The notes under the pieces are model-generated. The model was not told the DNA's origin and searched no databases. It saw only the letters and a list, made by a program, of their open reading frames with translations. The position numbers and the translations under genes are program-made. A stretch of DNA of 64,000 bases from Brugia malayi (lineage: Eukaryota > Nematoda > Chromadorea > Rhabditida > Onchocercidae), in NCBI RefSeq assembly GCF_000002995.4, contig NW_025062476.1, forward strand, positions 3,157,001 to 3,221,000, read 5' to 3'. Below are positions 1-11,900 of the stretch, one piece after another; position 1 is the first letter of the stretch, and each line of letters starts with the position of its first letter.

Positions 1-2805
1 CTCCTCGACGACACGACACACAAATGAATAGGTTGCTATGGGATGGGTGGTAGACGAGGTTGAATGGGCGGTGCCTAGATGAATAGGTGGGTGGTTCCAG
101 AACGGCAAACGGTACTTCACATTATTAACTACCCCCCGCATTCTAGAGAGATTGGGTGTGAGGGGGAAGGAGAGAGTTTCACATTCTGCTCGGGAAGAAG
201 AGAGAGAAAAAGGCATGTGGACCCCTCCCTCATCCTTTGGGTGTAAGCGTTTGGTGCTTTCTGGGGTGGGTGGAGGAGGAGGGTTGTTGTGCTTGCCACG
301 TCAGTGCAATGGTTGCCTGTGATTCCGCTGCTGCTGCTGCTGCTGTTACTGCTACTGCTGTTGACTGACTGACTGACTGACAACGACGGCGATGATGGCG
401 ATGGCTACGACTACTACTACTACTATTATAATAGCTATTACAATTACAGTTACAGTTAGTGTGACAAGGAGTACGATTACCATTCTTAGTTGTTCTTATT
501 CCCGAATAGATCCAACTTTTTATCATAGTTGCTTACCTCCACATATGTAGATGTTAGTTATCGTTCATATCCCTCTTCCCTGTGTGTTTCACCTTTTGCA
601 TTAAAATTAGATTCACGTTGGCGGATGGACATTTTGCTGACTGAATTTCCGTTTTCATTTTATTCCTTGCATTTTTCTCGCCTTCGACACTGCTTTCTGT
701 GGGATTGTATGATTGAATTCATGTATAGGATAGATGTTGCGATCAAATTTGTTGGTTGCGCTTTTCCGTAACGTTGATATGTGAGGTGTAGCAAATACTA
801 TCAAATCGAAGTGCGCATGTTTTGTCGAGAATTCTAACCATCCATCTGTTAATGTTGCGAATAATTACTCCGAACAGTTTAGGTTGACCATTCAGGGGGA
901 TATGTGTGATCGATAGTTTGTTTATCCACACTCTTTTGTTAGGTCACTTCTATTACTTGCTGTTTAGTTCCATAACTTGATGGATGCATGACGTGGGTCA
1001 GTCATTTCTTAGGGGTATAAAGCCATATTTTCTTTACCAGTCAGTGGTTTCGGCAAATACCAGTGGTAGTTAAAAAATGTTCAGCAAAGAAGAGCGATTC
1101 CTTCAAGTTCGTTTTGATGAAGTGGTTTTTGAATAGTACATTATCAGTGTGTTTTTTGCCAATTTTTGCTATTGGCTCAAAATTGTTTTATCTTGGATTT
1201 GACTGTGGGAAACGGAAAGTTGATATGTGTCGATATATCCTATTCATAACGAGAACTGATCTCTTTGATTTTCGGACTGATATTGTCGGTAGGATACATG
1301 TGAGAGAATATGGTGGTGATATAAAATAAGAAATATGATATATCAAGAGGGATGTTCGAGTCTGTTGCTCAACAGTTGTGTTCTTAGTATTTATTCGCTG
1401 CTAAGGTTCTGATTGCTGCCAAGGTTACTATTGTTGTTGCTCGTTCTTTCCTGATGTTTTATCTCAAGCTTTATCTTTGTTGACCTCTAATCATCTTGTT
1501 ATCTGTGTTACTGGTTGGATAGGTACAATTATTTCATTCAGTCCTGGAATTCTGTCCTACCATATCTTATTTCTTTTGGATTACGGAAATGAAACGTTGA
1601 TCTTCATTTCGCTTTTTGGAGAATAACTTATTCGGAAAATGTGCAACGTGGTAGAAATTGAGAAGTATTTTTTGAGTAATTAAATATACTTCGGAAGTCA
1701 GTAATGTTGATATACGATTAATTGCAATTGATGAAACTGACATAGTTTTCCACTCTTACCTGATTTACGTTAACTGATAAATTGACCATTTTAGCTGAAG
1801 TTTCAACAGTAGAGTAGAACGTGCATGATTCAAGCCATAGGTCAAAGATTTGTGGAAGCGAGTGAAGCACCTTTTGTTTTCATTCGGCATTTCACACTTG
1901 CACTTAATGTGGAAAGCAGTTGTAAACATTTGATTATTGGCAAGATGAGGATTACCCGGTGAAAATATTCATTAAAGGTTTTTGGAAATAGGGACGTGAC
2001 TGAGAATGTCTTGTTTAGTTTTTGGTGAAGGGATTCAGGAAACCATGATGATTCATGCGCTATTTATTCGTATTCCCATCGTTTTTTTGGATTGAATTGC
2101 ACTGGAAGCATCGAAAAACGTTTTCAGGAAGAGAGATGGAAGCATTTTTGAGCAGTGTTTAACATTCTGGTGATGCGATTTGTTGTTTGCCACATTTGAC
2201 TTTCTTAACCATTAAATATGAGGTTTCATCTTGACTTCGTTCTCTGGCTCGGAAATTGAAATTAAGTTTTGTATATTTTCTATTTTAAAGAAGGAGTAAG
2301 GATGACGTCTGAGGCATTGAATGTGTTAGATAAAATATGTCGGGAGAAGTTTCTAAGTTAGAGATTTCCAAATACCAATCAGACTTCGGGTTGTTGATGC
2401 TTCAAAAGTATATATAAATAGTGATTGCTATTGTTATCCTGTATTGAAATAATTCATGATTATGAAATTGCTTGATAAATTGTGTTATGTGATTATAATT
2501 TGCAAATTAATAATTGTGTAGTATTCAGCAAACGTTTTTTTTCTCTTTTTCTTCTCGTTTGCGTTGTCTTGATCTAGTTCATGTTTTCCAGGACCACGGT
2601 GTGACAGACATACGTTTAACAAGCAATTATTGTGTGGAATATAACGGATGAGGGATCATCCTTTACTGTATGAAATACTGCTTTGTAATCAGGAGGATTC
2701 AGATTCATTTGCGAAAGTATTCAAAGAGGGAAAGAAGCGAAAAAGTCACGACTGAGCAGGAAAGTTGGAAGGAATTGGAATATTAAACTAAATTAGCCTT
2801 TACAG
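1..2805. other. 5' flank / presumed promoter and 5' UTR region of the spen gene
   Basis: No convincing coding exon was found here. The first 500 bases are less AT-rich than the rest of the window and carry purine-rich stretches and triplet/tetranucleotide repeats. The remainder is AT-rich with only short, low-complexity open frames. A T-rich acceptor ending at 2805 lies 115 bases before the chosen spen start and could be a trans-splice or cis-splice acceptor for the first coding exon, so some of this stretch may be an outron or a 5' UTR intron. That assignment is inference. Confidence 0.5.
328..440. repeat. Compound simple repeat (CTG, TGAC and TAC units)
   Basis: Six consecutive CTG units, with interrupted ones after them, are followed by five TGAC units and then a run of CTA/TAC-type triplets. 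Long minus-strand open frames across it are rich in Ser, Ala and Asn only because of the repeats. It is likely length-polymorphic. Confidence 0.85.
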
Positions 2806-2920
2806 GTGCAGTAATTCTTATTATTGTTTATACACAGTACAATCCAGGAAACTGTGATTTGTTGGCGATCAACGAAGCAATCAATAGTTGCACGCGCAGT
2901 ATTGCCAATTCTTCCATGGA

Positions 2921-5900
2921 ATGGTTATCAGCGCCCAAGTGCTTAGTATTAACGTTGGCGGAAGCAGCAACAACAGTAGTAACGGTAACAATAATAATAA
3001 AGGAACAAAATCCTGCATTGGCAATAAGAACAAATCATCAGGAACGGAAAAAATTACAACTGGTGACGAAATCGAAAATCAGGAAGATCAGCAACAAAAA
3101 AATCAAGAGTGTAGCATCAATTCATCGGTTGCGAAAACTCCTTCTGCAGTCTGGTTTAAGCATCAACCGCAGCAGCATCCTAAGTGGCTGCTGAATTGCT
3201 GCTCATCAAATCTTACCACAGCTGCGCAACAATTAACTGTGCTGATTGATAGTATCAGTATCGGTAGCTGTATTCCGAATCCTATCGTGACACCAACGAC
3301 TAATATCTCTATCATTGCTACTGCTGCTGATAGCAGGAACACGACGATACCAGCAACTACAGCGGTTTCCACAACAACTGTTCCTGACACTACGACAGAG
3401 CAGGATATGAGCCGAGAGAGTCGTCATGTCCATGTAATCGGCCTACCGGATAGTCTTTCGGATGAACGAGTTTCATCATTTTTTTCCACGTAAACAATAT
3501 TTTTCGTTCTTTTTATCTATTTCTGTGGGTTATCGTATTTACCATTTAGTATAAATGTGATGTCAGCGACCTGTTTGATGTATCGTACGGTGACATCTAC
3601 AAATCTCATGAGGAAAACTAATATCCATAGAATTGTCATGCAGAAAGTTAGTAATATCTTAACGCGCTTCTATTCCGAAATCTTGTAGTCCTACGACTAA
3701 TTTTGGTCTTAATATACACGGAATGTGTTGCTTAGGTAAATGAGCTTTAGGAACAGGTTTATGGTAGTCAGTCAAAACACGTAACGCTTACACCTGTTAG
3801 CCCTAATAGTCTAATTTATAATGAGAAATTGAATACAAGACAATTTCTCGATAAAAGTGGTTATGACATAACAAATGCTTCAATCAGCTGATTGAGGTTT
3901 AAGGTAACGCCGGAGGAAGCCTTCGGATTCATGGTAAACTCATAAAAGCTTTATTAATAACTAGAAGAAAGTAATCCGAACATTTTTTTAGCAGTTTTTT
4001 TAATACTTCATCTCAGTTACTAGCCAGTTGAGGAAGACGATCTCCGATAGCAAGTAAATGTAGCATTTTGTCATAACCATTTTTTTTTCTTTTTTTTTTC
4101 TGTCAAACGGCGACTTTACAACGTCTTTCAATTTCAAAAATGATAAATATGACTGACTGGCGAGCTAACCAGCCATATTTCAATTTTGAATGACGAGGGA
4201 GTGTTTGAATTAAATACTGAATGGTTGTCGTCGATTCTGGGTGATGCTTTTTGATATCCACATCAAATGACTTTAATATTGACCAAAAGCTATGATAATA
4301 GGAAGGATAAAGGTGTTTGTTGACAATGGTAAGCGATTAAGATAATATGGAAGTGGAAAATGCTTTTCTTTGTATTTTGCAAATTTATGCAAAATTTAGT
4401 ATGATTTTTTTTGCAGAAATCGTTGTGCCGCAATGGGAGTTGGTTTGCATTTGTTGGTTTATAATTACTCTAATGGGGTACTTTAAATTTAAATGAACTT
4501 TTACGGAACTCTTTAGTGGTCGGTTTCTTATGGAGTTGGGTACTTAGCATACGATGTTAGTAAATTGCAACCGTACCACAGAAAAAGATGAAGGGTGATT
4601 GAAGTTCTACGTACATGCACATATTGTTGGGCTGCAAATTTTGTGCATGGTGTGTGGTCGTGGTGCGCGTAGTATGTTGTACCATGATGAGTTGTAGCTT
4701 GCGGAATAGGGTAGTAAAACGTCTAGTCATCATTTCTTGGTTTAATAGTTATTTATTGTAATCTCCGACGACCAAAGATCGGGATATTTCTTTGTCGCTA
4801 TAGGAGGAAAGAGCGTGATACCCCTACCTGCTCTCTGACAATTTTCTTCACTCTATTAACCTTTCGTCTAAAAAAATGCAAGTTAGCTCTCTTGCATCCT
4901 ACGGATTTAGTGGTGATAGGTGAAATTTGTCTTATGGTAATCGTAATGTAATTTATCTATTTCATTTGTACGCAAGTGGAAACTTTGCACTGTGATACGA
5001 GTGTTACCATTTTAGGTTTGCTTAAAAAACTTTGAGGACGTGATAATATGTAAAAGTTGAGTAGTGATAGTTCATGTGTGTGTATAGTGTCAGTGGCGCT
5101 AACAGCGGAACATTCATTTTCTTCTCTTTCCCTTTAGCAACATCATTCAACATGGGAGAGATGACAGCAAAGACTCTGTGTGAATTATGTCACATATCTT
5201 TTGTAGATGATATGGTTAACTTTGTTTCTTGGTTTTTAACTTTGATAATTCAAAAAAAGATAACTAGAGATAAAAATTTCGTTTTGGTGAGAGCTGTGTG
5301 ATAGGGTACAATGATGATGTTCGATGGTTGAAAGGCTTTTTTATTTTTAATTTTCAGATTTGGTCGTGTGCAAAAAGTGGAGCGTTTGGGTACCACTGGT
5401 TTTGTGGTTAGCTTCATGGATGTTCGGTCGGCACAAAAAGCTCATTCAGCGGAGCCGAAATTTCAAGGCCACCAGTTGCGAATCGCATTTCACGAACAGA
5501 GCAAGAAGTGAGCGGAAAACTACATATATCGCAGATTACATAAATATTACTATTATTGTGGAAAATGAGAATTAACTATAATTAATTCTGCAGCTGCTAA
5601 CTTATCTACCAACTTACCTATCTGGCTGACTGACTGTTGAGCCACATGCCTAGCTTTCTTAAGCTAGTTTACTTCGGCTTTGGTTTCTTTTTCGTTTTCT
5701 ACAATGTTACCTGTTTCTGCGGTTCAAATGCCACTTTGTGGCTGAGTTTTCACACTTACCGCTTTCATCTACATCTATGTTATCTATCTTCGAACGGAAG
5801 TTCTTTTTTATATAGCCCTTAGTACCTTCGGTGCTTGGGTTATATCTTTGATGGTGCCGCAACCTGTGTGGCACACATGTTATTGTAGTTCGAGTTAACT

Positions 5901-8900
5901 TATTTAATTCTGGTGGATTTTTATCCGCTTTATGAACTGTTTCGGTCTCTGACGGATCTTCTCCAGAATCTATCTCGAACTTCTCGTCACCGTCTTGCTC
6001 AATTTAATCTTGCATGGACATGTAACGCCACTGCTATATCCATCGGTTTTCCTGTCGCTGCTGTCCGTCTGCTTTGGTGGAGCTGGATATCAGAATCGAG
6101 TAGGTGTTGTGTTATAAACCGCAGAAAAATAGGGTACTTTTGTCATTTAGATCATTTTTATATTTATTCCATTTTTCCATCTATCCGGCAGTTTGATCTT
6201 GGACCTTGTCTTACCACCGTGTCATTTGTTACTTGAATCAGATTTCACATTGCAAGGAAAAAGAAGTTCCATTTTTGATTAACAATGGAATTTATCTCTA
6301 CTAGGATGACGTTGTTTTTTTGCTGATATGAACAAATGTAGAATCTTTAACGTACTGTTTTTGAAATTCATACTCAGTTTATTAAAATTGCGCAACACAT
6401 AATTGACTGAAGTATCAAAGTCAAAAAATTTACTGAAAGTGTGGATGTTCATTCGTCTCTGAAATATCCAATAAAATGTTTCTACTTCCATCATAAGAAT
6501 AATGATTGAAAAATAAGTGGGATTTATACTGTGTGCTATGGTAATGAAGCTATTCTTGGATACAGCCGAATGAATTTAACTGGCATGAACAAATGTAGAG
6601 TCTTTAACATACTATTGAAATTGACACTTCAGTACTTGTTACCTTGTTACGAAAGTTGTCTTTAACGAGTTAGTAATTAGCCGATTGATGATAAATGTAG
6701 GGAAATTTGTCATGATGAGATATTTTCCTTTGTTTTACTCATTGACGACTGCTACATTGGCCTTTTTGCGCATTGTAGTTGAATGATATTTCCTTCTGTT
6801 CAAGGGAAAATTTTAGGAAATATCTGAGATGGTTTAATGCTAGCTAACCTTTCATGTACTGGTTGACTGTTGTAAAACTCGGTTTTTTTTTTTTTTTTCA
6901 GTGCTAGCACTGCTAATTTTAACCATTGTAGTTGTGAGTTTTTTTTTGTTCGTTTTACTCCTCACTTTTTATCGTCAGAAATGCAGAATGATTGAAGTCT
7001 TTCCCTCCATGATGATCCTCAACACTTTTTTCGTCCTTTTTCACGCGATTTGTCCTTTTATATCGTTGTTTGCATGCATTGCATAATAGTGAAGCAGGAA
7101 AAAAGTGGAGGTAGTGTAGAATTTAGTGGTGCCCGTAACTTTGTGAATTATGCTGAGATTTTCTAAATTTTAAAAGTTTGTGTAATCTAATTTGAGGTAA
7201 CCTGTAGTTCGGACGTAGTGACAGCTATGACAAAAAAGAAACCTTCTTTGGAGTTCGGAAGCAAGTTCATTTTGTAGCACTTTAAATTTAAAATATTTTT
7301 CAATGAAGGTAGTTTACTTCGCAGTTTTGTAGAGAACATGACGTAGCGGTTACCGAGTGAAGTTTTGGGCTTGCCAAAACAATATGCTTTGATGAGCTAA
7401 CATAAGTTTCAAGATACGGTTAGACACATGATAAATTTTACCATATATTTCAAAATGAGTTGTATTTTAATGACTGAGCACATCTATTTTTGCCGTTTTT
7501 CTTCACAAGTTGCTTCTTTCACTGGCAATTCCTTGTTAGATCTTATTATCCTTTTTTAATTTTGTTTTGTTTTTTCTCCATTGCAATGTCATTTTTGTCG
7601 AAAAACTCAATTGCCCTAATTCTTACCCACTTATTTATTTTTGTTATAGACATTTCATCAAACATGTAGAAACGATGTCTCCACCACTCAGTGATGTTGA
7701 AAAAAGAATAAAAGGAGAGTGAAGGAGGGCGAAGTTGGGAAAAAAGTTATTTGATAGTGATGCTGTTTTTCAAGTTGTTTTGAAAACTTTCGTATTTTTG
7801 TCGAAATGATGATTTTGCATTTTCCCTTCAGTTTGACTGGTTCTCGTCATAGTCTTACTGGGAGTTGTGGTTGGTATGTGCTTCCTGCCTACAGTCTATC
7901 GTTCTTATGCTCTACATTCGGTTCATCATGATTTCATTTTCCTTTAAATATTAAAAACGGTCTTTTTATAAGAACTCGGTAGATTATTTATAAATAAAGA
8001 TCTTTAATTTGTAGTTAGTTGGTCAAGGCTGTTTTCATAGTAACATCAATCATGCTATTTGGTTGCAGCGGCTTGGTGAACCCAACAACGCCGAGTAACG
8101 CAGCTGGACTTGGCTCGCCTCAGAATGCAAGGAATGCTAGCAGTGGCAGTACAACAACCGATTCTCATCGGCGTTCATCCGATCACCATTCACCGAATTC
8201 ATCCTCATCAAAGCAGATTCAGAAAGAACGGCAAGTTATTTGTGCAGTAACTCCAGATTACTGCGTTCATTTGTGTGATAAAATGTCATCTAATTAATTT
8301 CGATCGCAAAGCTTGCAGAGTTATATTTCGTCTTTTGTAGGATATCACAACATCGACTGTCATCATCACGGCGACAATCTCGAGAACGAGAACGTGATAG
8401 AGAGCGGGGAAATTCAAGCAGGACTGATGAACGATCTCAGCGAAGCAGGATCTCAGGCAGTAACGATCGGTAAGTTGTGATCAGTTTGTGTAGTACACCG
8501 ACAAGGGACATGATATCTTCCAGAAAGCGAAATGTGTGTTATTTATTGGATTTGTAAATTTTCTGTTCACTAAAATACAGCGTTCGGTGATTTGTAGGTG
8601 TTCTTACTTGCTGATCTGATTTTAGGCGGACTGGTGCTGGTGGTGGCGATTCACGAACTTCACGGCGGTCACGTCATTCTCCGCGCGCATCTGCATCATC
8701 CGATTCGAGTCGTGATTCAGGAAGCCCAAGGTTTGTCGGTTTTTGAGAATAACAATGTCAGCAAGGGAATTACGAGAGGACAATGTATGCTTAGTCAAAT
8801 ATAAGTTTGAAATGCTCAACTCAGAAAAGAGATTTTTGAGAATTTGAAGTTTCACATCGAAATTATTTATTCATTTGGTGCATTCATTTGGGTGATGATT

Positions 8901-11900
8901 GAAGCAGCGATTATATATTTTTGGAATGAGCTTGATGTTATGTGCAGAATTTTATTCAAATCTAAACGGAATGGCTCTTGGGAACTTCTTTTTCTCAACT
9001 TCTACTTGATACTTCTTTATCGGCATTACTCTGTTAAACTTCTTTTTTTAATGTTCTCTGTTGAATTTATCTATGGTTTATGTAATTTCTCTTAGTATTT
9101 GGAGTAGGTGAAAGTATAAATTATTACTGAGGACTCTTTGCGCTTTTATTTTTTCATCAGTAAGGGACTTTCTTGTGAACATGGTTCGTATGCAGTCTTT
9201 ATGCTTGTTCACACATTCACATTCATTACAGTGTAGTAGTTTTATCTTTTTTCCTTCAAATATAGGGGAAACAAATTTCATTGTCAGCGCTATTAGTAAT
9301 CATTACACAGTAAGGAGGTGAAAAACGTGCAAAAGGAATAGAAGGATAATCAGTAGTCAAGAATTGTTCAGCGCACGCTGTGTTGTCACAATAGGTGATG
9401 GTATTATGCACTGATGAGAAATGATGGGAAGTAGGAGTGTTTTTTTCTTCCGGATATCTTTATGAAGAGATTGACTAACTTGAATAGTTTTCGTTTTGTT
9501 CCAGTCCATTCCAATTTCTGCTGTTTAGTGGATCATCTGGACACCATCATTATGCATCCAACACTCATACTGTGCAATCAACAATTATCAAGCCAGGAGC
9601 ATCAGGTTCGCGACGCAACGATACAAATGCATGTAACGAATTGCCTGCTTCATGTGGTAACCATGACAGCCTATCAAGTGCCTCACAGGGCTTTCAAGGT
9701 TTGTTGTATTATTTTTCGTTGCATGGCTTATCAAACCGTTCAGCTTATCTTCTGTTTCTATTTAGAAATAATAATTCAAATATACATAATGTTTTAAGGT
9801 ATTTATGTGTCCAATTTGCCATCTTCGCGTACAGAAGGCTTTCTGAGAGATGGCTTGACGAATTTTTTTAAAAAATTTGGCAAAGTAGTTCATATCATGT
9901 TTGAGACGGAGTCTGGTCCAAATTTTGTAGAACAACGTCGAGCACTCGTCATTTTCCAGAGGTATGTTTTTAGAACTTTATATGTGATTGTTAGGGAACC
10001 TGACATTTTTACTTTTCGGAATTAAAGTATCCTATAATAGTAGGATAGAAATGAGACCAGATTAAAAAAAAGTCAGCTGTATCAAGTATTATTTGTATTA
10101 ATGCAATGGGGTTTGGATTGGTTTTGAGTGTTAAATCCAAAATTAAAAAGAAAAAAAAAGATATGAAATATAATCCAAAAATTTTGTTGTGCTTAAGTGT
10201 ATTATTACTGGGCATTTTCATGTGTTCTTATATGCAGCGAATTTCGTATGTAGATATTTCTGATTGAAGTTTGTTTGTCAGTATTACTAAATGTTCCAAA
10301 TTCCATGAACTTTCAGACTACTGGATGCTGACAAACTCAAAGATGTTCATCACTTGTTTGGATTGCGGTTGAAAATCAGATTTGCAAGTCATACTGCTGT
10401 CACAGAAGCTTACAGCACTTATCTGACAACAAATGGACAGGTTAATAGAATTCTGATTAAAACAAGTAATCTCACTTATCGCAACGGTTTCTACTGCAGT
10501 ATATAACTGCCTAAACTTTCTAGTGTCGAAGGTTTTCGGCGATGTAAAGATTTTCGTGTTTGTAAAATACGAATTGCCAGTTCTCAACATGGCAGAAACT
10601 TTTTTTCATGAATTTTCAAAAACTTAGAAGAATTGAGCATTTATCACCGTTGTTAGTCTCTTTAATTCGAAAAATTCAGGCTTGCACATGGTTACAGGAA
10701 TGCTTGTCATCTCAAGATGCTGCTTCAACATCGGGTTCTTCCGTAGTCGATGCGCTCGCTAACCGAGCTTCTCGAACTTTATATGTGGGCGGTTTAGAAA
10801 GACGGACAACGGATGATTCTCTTCGTTCTCGTTTTAGCTGTTTTGGGCATATCCTAGAAACAGGTTATTTTTGCATATTTCCAGTATAACATGATAGCTG
10901 TGTTTAACCTTCTTTAACGGAAATCTCTTTATTGCTTTAGTCTGTAAAATGTGATAACACAAGTAACTTGCAGAACAAGGAGCTGTAAAGTTTCCCTCTT
11001 CTACTTGATGTAGATGCTAGTCCATCTATTTTTCTACTTCTAATGTGATGTGTAGCAAAATACGTTATTGAATATCTATGTCTTTATGTTCTTAGTAGCT
11101 TATTGACAGAAACGATGAACTGATAAATTTGAATTTAGAGGTTAAGAACTGGGAAAGTCCATCACCGTTTGCTTTTATTCAATTTGCTGATATACATTCA
11201 GTTGTCTGTGCAATTAATGCTCATGTTCAAACGGCACATTCATCAAGTGCCAAAAGCAAATTAAAGGTAGTTACCACTGTTTTCTATGCTTAAAATTAAA
11301 TTCTACTGTTCTAGAAGTTAATGCACATAATTGCAACATTAGCATCCTTTTATCCGGATGTTGTTGCTTGATCCTCTAAACTCTACATCGAATGCTTGGT
11401 TGCAATAATATTTTGGTATTTAACAAGTAATTCGAATAGATCGGTTTTCAGTAACTCGATTAGATGGGTTCTGCGCTTAGCTTTATTTAATCAACTAGAT
11501 GCATCGATCGATAAATCATACTAAGGAAGAAAAGGAATAATTTTAGAAACTGCGATAGAAAATTGCTAGGAATAATACTTGATAGATATGAAGATTTACA
11601 ATTGCTTTTTTCATCAGATGAATTGGGGACGTACAATCGTTAGTAATAAGATTTGGATTGGCGAGTTGCCGTCTAGTTGTTCAGCAGATTATTTGCGTGA
11701 AAAGATTCGAGTATCGTTCACAGATACGTTTAATGAAGTTATATATGATTCGCGTCATCGGGAAGCTCTTCTTTTGTTCAGCAACAATGACAGTGCCCAG
11801 AGAGCATTTTCAATGATTAAAACAAAGCAAGTGTATGTATTTTTTGTGGAGATCTTTGGTTTTCTTTATTATTGAGCTAACTTAATATTAAATGGGTAAA

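Noticed and set aside
129..526. Two overlapping minus-strand frames rich in Ser, Asn and Ala
   Set aside because: They are created by the triplet and tetranucleotide repeats; no start context, splice structure or family motif supports them.
2859..3194. Plus-strand 111-codon frame overlapping spen exon 1
   Set aside because: It is in a different frame from the RRM1-encoding frame and stops without joining any exon.
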